Part shown: piece by piece, positions 46,136 through 56,198 of the stretch
Layout of the letters: each line of letters opens with the position of its first letter
How positions within the stretch are numbered: position 1 is the first letter of the stretch
Assembly: GCF_900102015.1 (NCBI RefSeq)
Contig: NZ_FNAT01000002.1
Coordinates: 698,881 to 762,880, forward strand
DNA length: 64,000 bases
Source: Limimaricola pyoseonensis
Lineage (GTDB): Bacteria; Pseudomonadota; Alphaproteobacteria; Rhodobacterales; Rhodobacteraceae
Direction of reading: 5' to 3'
Made by a program: the position numbers and the translations under genes
The notes under the pieces: generated by a model
What the model was told of the DNA's origin: nothing
Seen by the model: the letters and a program-made list of their open reading frames with translations, nothing else
Database searches by the model: none

Positions 46136-48688
46136 TCAGTCGGCCAGCATCCGCCCGACCATCTCCGAGGTGTCGCGGCTCAGCCCCTCGGTCCCGGCGA
46201 TCCGCTCCAGCTCGGCGCGGATCAGGCCCTGCCGGGTCTCGTCGTAGCGCTTCCAGGTCGAGAAGGCCTGCGTCATCCGGGCGGTGGTCTGCGGATTCAG
46301 CGGGTCGAGCTTCAAAAGCCAGTCCGCCAGCAGCCGGTAGCCCGCACCCGACGGGTGATGGAAGCCCGCCGCGTTGCCCGCAAGCGCCCCGAACACCGCG
46401 CGGAAGCGGTTGGGGTTCTTCCACTCGAAGGCCGAATGCCGGGTCAGCGCCTCTGCGGTCGCGGCCGCCCGCTCGGGCGTGGCGCGCGCTACCTGCAGGC
46501 CGAACCACTTGTTCATCACCAGCCGCTCGTGGCTCCACTGGTCCTCGAACGCCTTGAGTTCGGCCGCGCCCTCCTCGATCGACAGCAGCGCCGAGAGCGC
46601 GGCGATCTGCTGGGTCATGTTGTCGGCTGCGCGGAACTGCGCGCGCGCCCGGTCGCCGCCCTCGGTGAGCGACAGCAGCGACAGCGCGGCGTTGGTCAGC
46701 GCCCGGCGTCCGGCATCCTCGGCCTCGGGGCTGTAGGGGCCATCGATCTGATGCGTCTCGTAGAGCCGGCCCAGCACGTCGCCCAGCCGCTCGGCCACCG
46801 CCCGGCGCAGCGCCTCGCGCGCCTCGAAGATCGCGGTCGGGTCGGGCGCGCGGCCGGTCTCGAAGATCGCCTGCGCCAACTCGTCCTCGCCGGGCAGCGC
46901 GAGAAGTTGCGCCCGGAAGGCCGGGTCGAGCCCCTCGTCGGCGATGCCGCGGCCCAGCGCGTCGATGTAGTCGGCATCGGGCCCCGCGCCGTCGAGCACC
47001 ATCGCCATCAGCCCGTCGCGGGCGAGGTCGCGGCCGGCCTCCCACTTGTTGAACGGGTCGGTGTCATGGGCGAGCAGGAAGGCGCGCTCCTCCTTCGACT
47101 GCTGCCGCTTGAGGATCACCGGCGCCGAGAAGCCGCGCAGCAGCGAGGGCACGGGGCGGGCCGAGAGCGTCTCGAAATGGAAGCTCTGCTCGGCCTCGGT
47201 CAGCTCCAGCACGGTGGTCGGCACCACCTCGTCGCCATTGGGGTTGAGCAGCCCGACCGCGACCGGGATCACCTGCGGCGCCTTGTCGGGCTGGCCGGGG
47301 GTGGCGGGCGTCTCCTGGCGCAGCGTCAGCGTGTAGCGCCCGTCGGCCCAGTCCTCGGTCACGTGCACGCGCGGCGTGCCGGCCTGGCTGTACCAGCGGC
47401 CGAACTGCGACAGGTCGCGCCCGGTGGCATCCTCGAAGGCCCTGAGCCAGTCCTCGATGGTCACGGCCTGCCCGTCATGCCGGTCGAAATAGAGGTCGAG
47501 CGCCTTGCGGTAGCCCTCCTCGCCGACCAGCCGGCGCAGCATGCCGACGATCTCGGCGCCCTTCTCGTAGACGGTGACGGTGTAGAAGTTGTTGATCTCG
47601 ACGAAGCTCTCGGGCCGCACCGGGTGGGCGAGCGGGCCGTTGTCCTCGCGGAACTGCATCGCGCGCAGGGTCATCGCGTCGTCGATCCGCTTGACCGCGT
47701 GGGAGCGCATGTCGCCGGTGAACTGCTGGTCGCGGAACACCGTGAGGCCTTCCTTGAGGCAAAGCTGGAACCAGTCGCGGCAGGTGATGCGGTTGCCGGT
47801 CCAGTTGTGGAAGTACTCATGCGCGATGATCGCCTCGATCCGCTCGAAATCGGCGTCGGTGGCGGTCTCGGGCGAGGCCAGCACGGCGGAGGAGTTGAAG
47901 ATGTTCAGCCCCTTGTTCTCCATCGCGCCCATGTTGAAGTCGTCGACCGCGACGATGTTGAACACGTCGAGATCGTATTCGCGGCCATAGACTTCCTCGT
48001 CCCAGCGCATCGACTTCTTCAGCGCCTCCATGCCGAATGCGCATTTGTCGATGTCGGCCTCGCGCACCCAGAGGTTCAGCTCGACCTCGCGGCCCGAGCG
48101 GGTGGTGAAGCGGTCGGAATGGGCGACGAGTTCGCCAGCCACCAGCGCGAAGAGATAGGCGGGCTTGGGCCAGGGGTCGTGCCACTCGGCGAAGCCGTCG
48201 CCGCGCTCGCCCGGGTTGCCGTTCGACAAAAGCACCGGCAGGTCGCTCTCGACGCGCACGTGGAACGGCGCCATCACGTCGGGCCGGTCGGGGTAGAAGG
48301 TGATCTTGCGGAAGCCCTCGGCCTCGCACTGGGTGCAGTACATGCCGTTCGAGCGGTAGAGCCCCTCGAGCGCGGTGTTGTGCTCGGGGTCGATCTCGAC
48401 CTCGGCGGCGAAGGTGAAGGCCGCGTCGGGCGCGTCGAGCTTCAGCCCGCCCTCGACAAGCTCGGGCTCGACCGGCGTGCCGTCGATGCTGGCCGAGATC
48501 AGCTTCAGCTGCTCGCCATGCAGGAAGAAGTCGCGCGAGGCGGCGTCGGGGTTGGGACGGAAGCGGATCTCCGACAGCACCCGCGTCGTCTCGGGCGCGA
48601 GGCGGAAGGTCAGCTTCACCTCGTCCACCAGGTAGGCGGGCGGCTGGTAGTCCTTCAGGTAGACGGTGCGGGGGTCGTGCTGGGTCAT
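46136..48688 (-). CDS. pepN: Aminopeptidase N (M1 family)
   Basis: 850 residues, the normal length of gammaproteobacterial-type PepN. The substrate motif MGAMENKGLN and zinc site AIIAHEYFHNWTGNRITCRDWFQLCLKEGLTVFRDQQF (HEXXH plus downstream Glu) are intact. It is a cytoplasmic metallopeptidase that cleaves N-terminal residues of broad specificity. It is followed 84 nt later by the DJ-1/PfpI gene. Confidence 0.98.
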   Translation of the reverse strand: MTQHDPRTVYLKDYQPPAYLVDEVKLTFRLAPETTRVLSEIRFRPNPDAASRDFFLHGEQLKLISASIDGTPVEPELVEGGLKLDAPDAAFTFAAEVEIDPEHNTALEGLYRSNGMYCTQCEAEGFRKITFYPDRPDVMAPFHVRVESDLPVLLSNGNPGERGDGFAEWHDPWPKPAYLFALVAGELVAHSDRFTTRSGREVELNLWVREADIDKCAFGMEALKKSMRWDEEVYGREYDLDVFNIVAVDDFNMGAMENKGLNIFNSSAVLASPETATDADFERIEAIIAHEYFHNWTGNRITCRDWFQLCLKEGLTVFRDQQFTGDMRSHAVKRIDDAMTLRAMQFREDNGPLAHPVRPESFVEINNFYTVTVYEKGAEIVGMLRRLVGEEGYRKALDLYFDRHDGQAVTIEDWLRAFEDATGRDLSQFGRWYSQAGTPRVHVTEDWADGRYTLTLRQETPATPGQPDKAPQVIPVAVGLLNPNGDEVVPTTVLELTEAEQSFHFETLSARPVPSLLRGFSAPVILKRQQSKEERAFLLAHDTDPFNKWEAGRDLARDGLMAMVLDGAGPDADYIDALGRGIADEGLDPAFRAQLLALPGEDELAQAIFETGRAPDPTAIFEAREALRRAVAERLGDVLGRLYETHQIDGPYSPEAEDAGRRALTNAALSLLSLTEGGDRARAQFRAADNMTQQIAALSALLSIEEGAAELKAFEDQWSHERLVMNKWFGLQVARATPERAAATAEALTRHSAFEWKNPNRFRAVFGALAGNAAGFHHPSGAGYRLLADWLLKLDPLNPQTTARMTQAFSTWKRYDETRQGLIRAELERIAGTEGLSRDTSEMVGRMLAD

Positions 48689-48815
48689 GCTGGCGGGCCT
48701 TTCGCTGAACCTTCCGGGCGGACCGGACGTTAGGGCCTCGACAGGGGGCCTTCAAGCGCGCCCCCGCCCGCGACCGCAGATGTCGGCGCGGCAACCCATT
48801 CGAGGGAGATAGCCC

Positions 48816-49082
48816 ATGTCCGCCCCGCATACCGATGTCGAAAAACAGGAAAAACGCCACAAGGGCCCGCTGGTCGGCATCGCTCTGGTGGCCGTCTTCG
48901 GCGTCCTGCTGATCGTTCTGCTGACCTTCATCGGCTTCGGCCAGGGCAACGAGCCCGAGGCGGAGGCCACCGTGGAGGCCGTGCCCGGCGAGGAGGTCGA
49001 GACCGAGGATCCGGAAATCGTCGGCGCGCCCGAGCAGCTGGGCGACGAGACGCCCGGCCAGCCGGCCGTGGCGCCCGACTGA
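48816..49082 (+). CDS. Small single-span membrane protein, unknown function
   Basis: 88 residues with GAGGGAG before the ATG. A charged N-terminus (SAPHTDVEKQEKRHKGP) is followed by one hydrophobic helix (LVGIALVAVFGVLLIVLLTFIGF) and an acidic, proline-rich tail. I do not recognise a family. The tail composition and single span suggest a membrane-anchored disordered domain. It is divergent from pepN, and a strong hairpin follows it. Confidence 0.75.
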   Translation: MSAPHTDVEKQEKRHKGPLVGIALVAVFGVLLIVLLTFIGFGQGNEPEAEATVEAVPGEEVETEDPEIVGAPEQLGDETPGQPAVAPD

Positions 49083-49118
49083 CACAGCGCACGGGCCTCC
49101 GGGCCCGCATCGCGGCGA

Positions 49119-49164
49119 AACGGTGCAGGGGCGCGGTCCGGAGGGGTCGCGCCCCTGTACCGTT
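49119..49164. terminator. Large hairpin between the small membrane protein gene and glcB
   Basis: A 17-bp stem (49119-49135 with 49148-49164, one G-T) with a 12-nt loop. On the plus strand TTCTG closes it, on the minus strand TTTCG. It is a good candidate terminator for the preceding gene; a smaller hairpin (49092-49107) comes before it. Confidence 0.6.
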
Positions 49165-49236
49165 CTGCCCGACCGAGTTGCCGGCTCCCTCGCGATGGAT
49201 TAGCCAATGTGCGACTGAATGCGAGGAGGAACGGCC

Positions 49237-51405
49237 ATGGCCGAGAGGATCGACAAGCACGGGCTGCTTTGGGCCCCCGAACTGGTGGAGTTCGTCACGG
49301 ACGAGGCGCTTCCGGGCACGGGCCTCGACGCGGAGGCGTTCTGGAAGGGCTTCGCCGCCCTCGAGCAGGAGTTCGGCCCGCGGATCCGCGAGGCGCTGGG
49401 CGCGCGCGCCAAGATGCAGGCCGAGATCGACGCCTGGCACCTGGAGCGCAAGGGCCAGCAGATCGACCCGGCCGAGTATCGCGGCTTTCTCGACAGCATC
49501 GGCTACATCGTGCCTGAGGGCGGCGATTTCGAGATCGGCACCGAGAACACCGACCCCGAGATCGCGACGACGCCCGGGCCGCAGCTGGTGGTGCCGATCA
49601 CCAATGCCCGCTTCGCGCTGAACGCCGCCAACGCCCGCTGGGGCAGCCTCTACGACGCGCTCTACGGCACCGATGCGCTGGGCAGCCTGCCCGAGGGCAA
49701 GGGCTATGACGACGCGCGCGGCGCCGAGGTGATCGCCTGGGGCCGCAAGCATCTCGACGAGATCGCGCCGCTCGACGGTATCTCCTGGGCCGAGATCGAG
49801 CGTCTCGAGGTCAAGGGCGGCACGCTGGTGGCCTGCCGGGGCGACGCCGAGCACGGGCTGCAGGACCCCGAGCAGTTCGCGGGCTCCAGGACCGACGGCA
49901 AGGCGGACCTGCAGGTGCTGCTGCAGCAGAACGGCCTGCTGATCGAGATCGTGGTCGACCCGTCCAGCCAGATCGGCAAGTCGGACAAGGCCGGCATCTC
50001 CGATATCCGGCTCGAGAGCGCGGTCTCGACCATCATGGATTGCGAGGACTCGGTCGCCTGCGTCGACGCCGAGGACAAGGTTCTGGCCTATCGCAACTGG
50101 CTCGGCCTGATGAAGGGCTCGCTCGAGGCGACCTTCAAGAAGGGCGGCGAGGAGATGACCCGCCGCATGGCCGACGACCAGACGTTCACCGCGCCGGACG
50201 GGTCGAGCTTCACCGTCAAGGGCCGCTCGCTGATGCTGGTGCGCAATGTCGGCCACCTGATGACCAACCCGGCGATCATCGGCAAGGATGACGAGCACGA
50301 GATCTCGGAAGGGCTGATGGACGCGGCGATCACCGTTCTGATCGCCATGCACGACCTGAAGAAGACCGAAGGCCCGCGCAACTCGACCCACGGCTCGGTC
50401 TATGTCGTGAAGCCGAAGATGCACGGCCCCGACGAGGTGAAGCTCTCCGACGAGATGTTCTCGGCGGTCGAGAAGCTGCTGGGCCTGCCGCAATACACCG
50501 TCAAGCTCGGCATCATGGACGAGGAGCGCCGCACCTCGGTCAACCTCAAGGAATGCATCCGCGCCGCGAAGAACCGGGTGGCCTTCATCAACACCGGCTT
50601 CCTCGACCGCACCGGCGACGAGATCCACACCTCGATGGAAGCCGGCCCGATGATCCCCAAGGGCGAGATGAAATCCTCGGCCTGGATCCAGTCCTACGAG
50701 GATCGCAACGTCGATATCGGCCTGGCCTGCGGCCTGAAGGGCCGCGCCCAGATCGGCAAGGGCATGTGGGCCATGCCCGACCGGATGGCCGACATGCTGG
50801 AGGCCAAGATCGGCCACCCGAAATCGGGCGCGACCTGCGCCTGGGTGCCGTCGCCCACCGCCGCGACGCTGCACGCCACGCATTACCACCACGTGGACGT
50901 GATGGCCCGTCAGGACGAGATCGCCAAGGGCGGCGCCCGCGGCACGCTTCAAGACCTGCTGACCATCCCGCTGGCCACCGGCCGCAACTTCGACGCGGCC
51001 GAGGTCACGCGCGAGATCGAGAACAACGCGCAGGGCATCCTCGGCTACGTGGTGCGCTGGATCGACCAGGGCGTCGGCTGCTCCAAGGTGCCGGACATCA
51101 ACGATGTCGGGCTGATGGAGGACCGCGCCACCTGCCGGATCTCGTCGCAGGCGCTGGCCAACTGGCTGCATCACGGCGTCGTCTCGGAAGACCAGGTGAT
51201 GGCCGCCATGAAGAAGATGGCCGAGGTGGTCGACCGCCAGAACGAGGGCGATGCGTCCTACAAGCCGATGGCGCCGCATTTCGACGGCCTCGCCTTCCAG
51301 GCCGCCTGCGACCTCGTCTTCGAGGGCCGCAAGCAGCCCTCGGGCTACACCGAACCGGTGCTGCACCAGCGCCGCCTCGAACTGAAGAACCTGGAGAACG
51401 CCTGA
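49237..51405 (+). CDS. glcB: Malate synthase G
   Basis: 722 residues, matching the ~723 of E. coli GlcB. The start has AGGAGGAA 7 nt upstream. The long conserved segment [61 protein letters not shown] and [20 protein letters not shown] are typical of the G isoform. It condenses glyoxylate with acetyl-CoA to malate. The stop overlaps the GlcG-like gene by one base (TGATG). No glycolate oxidase genes are nearby. Confidence 0.98.
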   Translation: MAERIDKHGLLWAPELVEFVTDEALPGTGLDAEAFWKGFAALEQEFGPRIREALGARAKMQAEIDAWHLERKGQQIDPAEYRGFLDSIGYIVPEGGDFEIGTENTDPEIATTPGPQLVVPITNARFALNAANARWGSLYDALYGTDALGSLPEGKGYDDARGAEVIAWGRKHLDEIAPLDGISWAEIERLEVKGGTLVACRGDAEHGLQDPEQFAGSRTDGKADLQVLLQQNGLLIEIVVDPSSQIGKSDKAGISDIRLESAVSTIMDCEDSVACVDAEDKVLAYRNWLGLMKGSLEATFKKGGEEMTRRMADDQTFTAPDGSSFTVKGRSLMLVRNVGHLMTNPAIIGKDDEHEISEGLMDAAITVLIAMHDLKKTEGPRNSTHGSVYVVKPKMHGPDEVKLSDEMFSAVEKLLGLPQYTVKLGIMDEERRTSVNLKECIRAAKNRVAFINTGFLDRTGDEIHTSMEAGPMIPKGEMKSSAWIQSYEDRNVDIGLACGLKGRAQIGKGMWAMPDRMADMLEAKIGHPKSGATCAWVPSPTAATLHATHYHHVDVMARQDEIAKGGARGTLQDLLTIPLATGRNFDAAEVTREIENNAQGILGYVVRWIDQGVGCSKVPDINDVGLMEDRATCRISSQALANWLHHGVVSEDQVMAAMKKMAEVVDRQNEGDASYKPMAPHFDGLAFQAACDLVFEGRKQPSGYTEPVLHQRRLELKNLENA

Positions 51406-51833
51406 TGTCCAAGCTCAACATCGACGCCGCCCGCACCATCATCCGCGAGACGCTCGCCAAGGCGCATGACATGGGCCTCAAGCCGATGTCGGTGATCGTG
51501 CTCGACGCGGGCGGACACCCGCTCGCCTTCGAGCGCGAGGACGGGGCGAGCCCCGGCCGTTACGCCATCGCCGAGGGCAAGGCCTACGGCGCGGTGATGC
51601 TCGGGATGCCCGGCTCGGCGCAGATGGCGCGCGCCGAGGCGCAGCACTACTTCATGACGGCCGCCAACGGCGCCTTCGGCGGCAAGGTCGTCCCGGTGCC
51701 CGGCGGCGTGATCGTGCGCGGCGAGGACGGCACGGTTCTGGGCGCGGTCGGCGTGACCGGCGACACCTCGGACAACGACGCCGAGGCGGCGCTGGCCGGC
51801 ATCGCGGCGGCGGGGCTCAAGGGCGACGCCTGA
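51405..51833 (+). CDS. GlcG/HbpS family protein
   Basis: 142 residues. The GlcG/HbpS (DUF336) fold is shown by MSVIVLDAGGHPLAFEREDGASPGRYAIAEGKAYGAVMLGM and GGKVVPVPGGVIVRGEDGTVLGAVGVTGDTSDNDAEAALAGI. Some members bind haem or corrinoids; E. coli GlcG sits in the glycolate operon and has no settled role. Its start codon overlaps the glcB stop, so it is translated together with malate synthase. Confidence 0.92.
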   Translation: MSKLNIDAARTIIRETLAKAHDMGLKPMSVIVLDAGGHPLAFEREDGASPGRYAIAEGKAYGAVMLGMPGSAQMARAEAQHYFMTAANGAFGGKVVPVPGGVIVRGEDGTVLGAVGVTGDTSDNDAEAALAGIAAAGLKGDA

Positions 51834-51966
51834 TCGCGGGCCCCTGCGGGGGGCCTGTGCCGTCATGGACGGCGATTGTGCGCGCGGCCCGGGCTCCCCG
51901 GGCCGCGCGACGCTTTTCAGGCGGGGCGGTGGTGTATATCTCTGGTCGGAGGCAATCGGAGCGATC

Positions 51967-52749
51967 ATGACCCGTCCCGTCATCGGAATCATCGGCAACA
52001 ACCACGTCATCGACGGCCACTACGTCACCCATGGCGGCGGCGCGATGAACTCCTCGGCCATCTCGCAGGTCTCGGGCGGGCTGCCGCTGGTGATCCCGGC
52101 CGACCCCAAGCTGGTCTCTGTGAAGGAGCTTCTGGAGGCCTGCGACGGCTTCCTGCTGACCGGCGGCCGGCCCAACGTGCATCCCGACGAATACGGCGAG
52201 GAGGAGACGCCCGCGCATGGCGCCTTCGACCGCTCGCGCGATGCAATCACCCTGCCGCTGGTGCGCGCCTGTGTCGAGCGCGGCCAGCCCTTCTTCGGCA
52301 TCTGCCGGGGGTTCCAGGAGGTGAACGTCGCGATGGGTGGCTCGCTCTACCCCGAGATCCGCGACCTGCCGGGGCGGACCAACCACCGCATGCCGCCCGA
52401 CGGCACGCTCGAGGAGAAGTTCGCGCTGCGCCATGTCGTGACGCTGACCGAGGACGGGCCGTTCCACCGCCTGTTCGGCGCGCGCGAGGTGATGACCAAC
52501 ACGCTGCACGGGCAGGGGGTAAAGACGCCGGGCCGCCGCATCGTGATCGACGGCCACGCCCCCGACGGCACGCCCGAGGCGCTCTATGTCGAGGGTGCGC
52601 CGGGCTTCACCATGTCGGTGCAGTGGCATCCCGAGTGGAACGCCGGCGCCGACCCGGTGTCGCGGCCGCTGTTTGAGGCCTTCGGCGCGGCTGCGCGCGA
52701 CTGGGCCGCGCGCAGACAGCCCGTGGCGCAGGCGCGGCGCAGCGCCTGA
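51967..52749 (+). CDS. Gamma-glutamyl-gamma-aminobutyrate hydrolase-like class I glutamine amidotransferase
   Basis: 260 residues from ATG 51967 behind GGAGCG. It is a class I amidotransferase fold of the PuuD/C26 peptidase type: FFGICRGFQEVNVAMGGSLYPEI holds the nucleophile Cys113, and SVQWHPEWNAG holds the catalytic His and Glu. PuuD cleaves gamma-glutamyl-GABA in putrescine breakdown; no other puu genes are present, so the substrate is unproven. It follows the GlcG-like gene by 130 nt. Confidence 0.9.
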   Translation: MTRPVIGIIGNNHVIDGHYVTHGGGAMNSSAISQVSGGLPLVIPADPKLVSVKELLEACDGFLLTGGRPNVHPDEYGEEETPAHGAFDRSRDAITLPLVRACVERGQPFFGICRGFQEVNVAMGGSLYPEIRDLPGRTNHRMPPDGTLEEKFALRHVVTLTEDGPFHRLFGAREVMTNTLHGQGVKTPGRRIVIDGHAPDGTPEALYVEGAPGFTMSVQWHPEWNAGADPVSRPLFEAFGAAARDWAARRQPVAQARRSA

Positions 52750-52804
52750 GGCCGCGCGCCCGGCCGTTCGCGCGTTCCGGGGCAGGTGAATGGCGCGGCG
52801 CGCC

Positions 52805-55800
52805 TCAGTGGAAATCCCGGCTCTTCGGCAGCAGCACCGCGTTGCGTGGGTGGCCGTTCGCGGGTGCGCCGGTGCCACGGGCCGAGCCCTGCACCGGGTT
52901 CTTCACCGCGTCGGCAGGACTGAGCGGCGGCACAAGCCCGCCCGGCGCCAGCCGGCTGAGCGCGTCCGAGCGGTCCTCCAGCCGCTCGGCCACGAAATGC
53001 ACGATCTCCACGTCGCGCTGCACGTAGCCCTCGGCCACCAGCAGCCGCGCCTGCATCACCGTGCGGCGGTAGTGCTCCATCACCTTGGGCCAGACCACGA
53101 GGTTGGCCACGCCGGTCTCGTCCTCCAGCGTCACGAAGCACACCCCCTTGGCGCTGCCCGGCCGCTGGCGGATCAGCACCAGCCCGGCGATCTTCAGCCG
53201 CTGGCGCGGGCGCGCGCGGTTCAGATCGGCGGCGCTGGCATAGCCCTGCGCTTCGAGGCTGCGGCGCAGGAAGGCCATCGGGTGCGCCTTCAGCGACAGC
53301 CGCAGCGTCTGGTAGTCGGCCACCACCTGCTCGCAGACCGGCATGGCGGGCAGGGGCACCGGCACCTCCGCGCCTTCGTCGCGCGCCTCGCGGAACAGCG
53401 GCAGGTCGGGCGCGTCCTTCAGCGCGCGCGCCTCCCACAGCGCCTGCCGCCGGTCGAGGAACATCGAGCGCATCGCATCCGCCGCCGCCAGCCGCCGCAC
53501 CGTCGCGGCACTCACCCCGGCGCAGGCCTTGAGATCCTCGGGGCTCTCGAAGGGCGCGTCGCGCGCCGCGGCGATCCGCGCCGCCGTCTCGGCCTGAAGC
53601 CCGGTCACCATCCGCAGCCCCAGCCGCACCGCGAAGCCGCCCGAGGAGAGGGGCTCGAGCGTGCAGTCCCACTCCGACAGGTTCACGTCGGGGGGGCGCA
53701 CCTCGACGCCGTGCTCGCGCATGTCGCGCACGATCTGCGCCGGCGCGTAGAAGCCCATCGGCTGGCTGTTCAAGAGCGCCGCGCCGAAGGCGCCGGGAAA
53801 ATGGCATTTCAGCCATGACGAGACGTAGACGAGATGCGCGAAGCTCGCGGCGTGGCTTTCGGGGAAGCCGTATTCGCCGAAGCCCTTGATCTGCTCGAAG
53901 CAGCGCCGCGCGAACTCCTCGGCGTAGCCGCGCGCCACCATGCGGCCGACCATCTTCTCCTGCAGCAGCTCGATCGTGCCGCGCGAGCGGAAGGTGGCCA
54001 TGGCCTTCCTGAGCTCGTTCGCCTCGGCGGGCGAGAAGCGGGCGGCGTCGATCGCGATCTTCATCGCCTGCTCCTGAAAGATCGGCACGCCCAGCGTCCG
54101 GCCCAGGATCGACTTCAGCTCCTCGGGGTCGTGCGGCGCGCCGGGGCTCGGATACTCCACCGCCTCCTCGCCCGCGCGACGGCGGAGATAGGGGTGGACC
54201 ATGTCGCCCTGGATCGGGCCGGGGCGGACGATGGCGACCTGGATGACGAGGTCGTAGAACGAGCGCGGCCGTAGCCGCGGCAGCATGTTCATCTGCGCCC
54301 GGCTCTCGACCTGGAACACGCCGAGGCTGTCGGCGCGGCATAGCATGTCGAAGACGCGCGGGTCCTCGCGCGGGACCGAGGCGAGATCCTCGCGCCGCCC
54401 CCAATGCGCGGCGACAAGGTCGAGGCACTTGCGGATGCAGGTCAGCATGCCGAGCGCGAGGATGTCGACCTTGAGGATGCCGAGCGCGTCGATGTCGTCC
54501 TTGTCCCACTCGATGAAGCTGCGATCGGCCATCGCGCCGTTGCCGATGGGCACGGTCTCGGTCAGGGGCCGCTCGGTCAGGATGAAGCCGCCGACATGCT
54601 GGCTCAGGTGCCGGGGCATGCCGACCATCTGCCCGGCGATCAGCAGCGCCTTGCGCAAGAGCGGGTCGCGCGGGTCGAGCCCGGCCTCGCGCACGTTCTG
54701 CTCCTCGATGCTCTTGCCCCAGCTGCCCCAGACCGTCTTGGCCAGCGCGCCGGTGACGTCCTCTGACAGCCCCATCACCTTGCCGACCTCGCGGATCGCG
54801 CTGCGGGGCCGGTAGTGGATCACCGTGGCGCAGAGCCCGGCGCGGTCGCGGCCATACTTGGCGTAGATGTGCTGGATTACCTCCTCGCGCCGCTCATGCT
54901 CGAAATCGACGTCGATGTCGGGCGGCTCGCGGCGCTCCTCCGAGATGAAGCGCTCGAACAGCAGCTGGTGCTGCGCCGGGTCGACGGTGGTGATGCCGAG
55001 CGCGAAGCAGACCGCCGAGTTCGCCGCCGAGCCGCGGCCCTGGCACAGGATCGGCGGGCGGGCCGTTTCGCGCGCGAAACATATGATGTCGTGGATCGTC
55101 AGAAAGTAGCGCGCGATGTCGAGCCGGCCGATCAGGTCGAGCTCCCTTTCCAGCACCTTGCGGGTGGCCGGGGGCGTGCCCTCGGGCCAGCGCGCCGCCG
55201 CGCCCGCCCATGTCAGTTTTTCCAGTTGCTCCTGCGGGGTGCGGCCCTCGGGCACCACCTCGCGCGGGTACTCGTAGGCCAGCTCCTCGAGGTCGAAGTG
55301 GCAGGTATCGGCGATCGCCCGCGTGGCGCGGATCGCCTGCGGCCACTCGGCGAAGAGGCGGCACATCTCGGCGGGCGATTTCAGGTGCCGCTCGGCATTG
55401 GGCAGCAGCAGGTCGCCCGCCTCGGCCAGCGTCACCCCCTCACGGATGCAGGTCATCACGTCCTGCAGTGGCCGGCGCTCGGGCGCGTGGTAGAGCACGT
55501 CGCCCGTGGCCATCAGCCCGAGCCCGGCCGCGCGCGCCATGCGGTCGAGCGCGTTGATCCGGGCGCGGTCGTGGCCGCGATACAGGAAGGCCGCCGCGAC
55601 GTGGCGCAGGCCGGGCAGGCGGCGGGACAGGTAGGGCAGGGCGGCGGCGAGGCCGGCTATGTCCTCGGGCGGGACCAGCACCAGCTGCAGCCCCTCGGCA
55701 TGGGCGGCGAGATCGTCGAGCGTCAGCTGGCAGACGCCTTTCCTCTGCCAGCCCCCGTCCGGGTCGCGCATCTTGCCCTTGGACAGGAGCCGCGACAGCC

Positions 55801-56128
55801 GGCCATAGGCGGCGCGGTCGGTCGGGTAGGCGAGGAAAACCTCGCCCGAGATCAGCGTCAGGCGGCAGCCGATCACCGGCCGGACGTTCACCTTTTTCGC
55901 CGCCACGTGCATCCGCACCACGCCCGCCAGCGTGTCGAGATCGGCCACGCCGAGCGCGTCGTAGCCGAGCTGCCATCCCCGCATGGCGAGGTCGATCGCG
56001 TCCGAGGCGCCGCGCAGGAAGGAAAAGCAGGTGGCGAGGCCCAGCTCGACGTAAGGCGCGGGCGGGTTCGGCGGGAAGTCCCCGTCCGATGGCACCTCGC
56101 GGCGCGGCGGTTTCTCGATCTCCGGCAT
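52805..56128 (-). CDS. dnaE2: Error-prone DNA polymerase DnaE2 (ImuC)
   Basis: 1107 residues from ATG 56128 (MPEIEKPPRREVPSDGD). An N-terminal PHP domain (YVELGLATCFSFLRGASDAIDLAMRGWQLGYDALGVADLDTLAGV) precedes the C-family polymerase core, where PPDIDVDFEHERREEVIQHIYAKYGRD carries the catalytic aspartates. OB-fold sequences follow (KGVCFVTLEDETGVANLVVWP). DnaE2 is the translesion polymerase of the SOS mutasome and works with ImuA and ImuB, encoded upstream on the same strand. Near its C-terminus the tail is low-complexity. Confidence 0.97.
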   Translation of the reverse strand: MPEIEKPPRREVPSDGDFPPNPPAPYVELGLATCFSFLRGASDAIDLAMRGWQLGYDALGVADLDTLAGVVRMHVAAKKVNVRPVIGCRLTLISGEVFLAYPTDRAAYGRLSRLLSKGKMRDPDGGWQRKGVCQLTLDDLAAHAEGLQLVLVPPEDIAGLAAALPYLSRRLPGLRHVAAAFLYRGHDRARINALDRMARAAGLGLMATGDVLYHAPERRPLQDVMTCIREGVTLAEAGDLLLPNAERHLKSPAEMCRLFAEWPQAIRATRAIADTCHFDLEELAYEYPREVVPEGRTPQEQLEKLTWAGAAARWPEGTPPATRKVLERELDLIGRLDIARYFLTIHDIICFARETARPPILCQGRGSAANSAVCFALGITTVDPAQHQLLFERFISEERREPPDIDVDFEHERREEVIQHIYAKYGRDRAGLCATVIHYRPRSAIREVGKVMGLSEDVTGALAKTVWGSWGKSIEEQNVREAGLDPRDPLLRKALLIAGQMVGMPRHLSQHVGGFILTERPLTETVPIGNGAMADRSFIEWDKDDIDALGILKVDILALGMLTCIRKCLDLVAAHWGRREDLASVPREDPRVFDMLCRADSLGVFQVESRAQMNMLPRLRPRSFYDLVIQVAIVRPGPIQGDMVHPYLRRRAGEEAVEYPSPGAPHDPEELKSILGRTLGVPIFQEQAMKIAIDAARFSPAEANELRKAMATFRSRGTIELLQEKMVGRMVARGYAEEFARRCFEQIKGFGEYGFPESHAASFAHLVYVSSWLKCHFPGAFGAALLNSQPMGFYAPAQIVRDMREHGVEVRPPDVNLSEWDCTLEPLSSGGFAVRLGLRMVTGLQAETAARIAAARDAPFESPEDLKACAGVSAATVRRLAAADAMRSMFLDRRQALWEARALKDAPDLPLFREARDEGAEVPVPLPAMPVCEQVVADYQTLRLSLKAHPMAFLRRSLEAQGYASAADLNRARPRQRLKIAGLVLIRQRPGSAKGVCFVTLEDETGVANLVVWPKVMEHYRRTVMQARLLVAEGYVQRDVEIVHFVAERLEDRSDALSRLAPGGLVPPLSPADAVKNPVQGSARGTGAPANGHPRNAVLLPKSRDFH

Positions 56129-56137
56129 CAGCTTGTC

Positions 56138-56184
56138 CCCGGTCTTTTGCAAAAGACCGGGTCGGAGCTTTGGAAAACTCCGAC
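56138..56184. repeat. Two perfect palindromic elements between imuB and dnaE2
   Basis: 56138-56161 is a 24-nt perfect palindrome whose half is CCCGGTCTTTTG. It is followed at once by an inverted repeat GTCGGAG (56161-56167) and CTCCGAC (56178-56184) around an AT-rich core. It lies inside the 70-nt imuB-dnaE2 gap. Paired palindromes of this kind look like an interspersed repeat or a processing site; no second copy is seen in the window. Confidence 0.65.
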
Positions 56185-56198
56185 ATTCGCGCGCCCGT

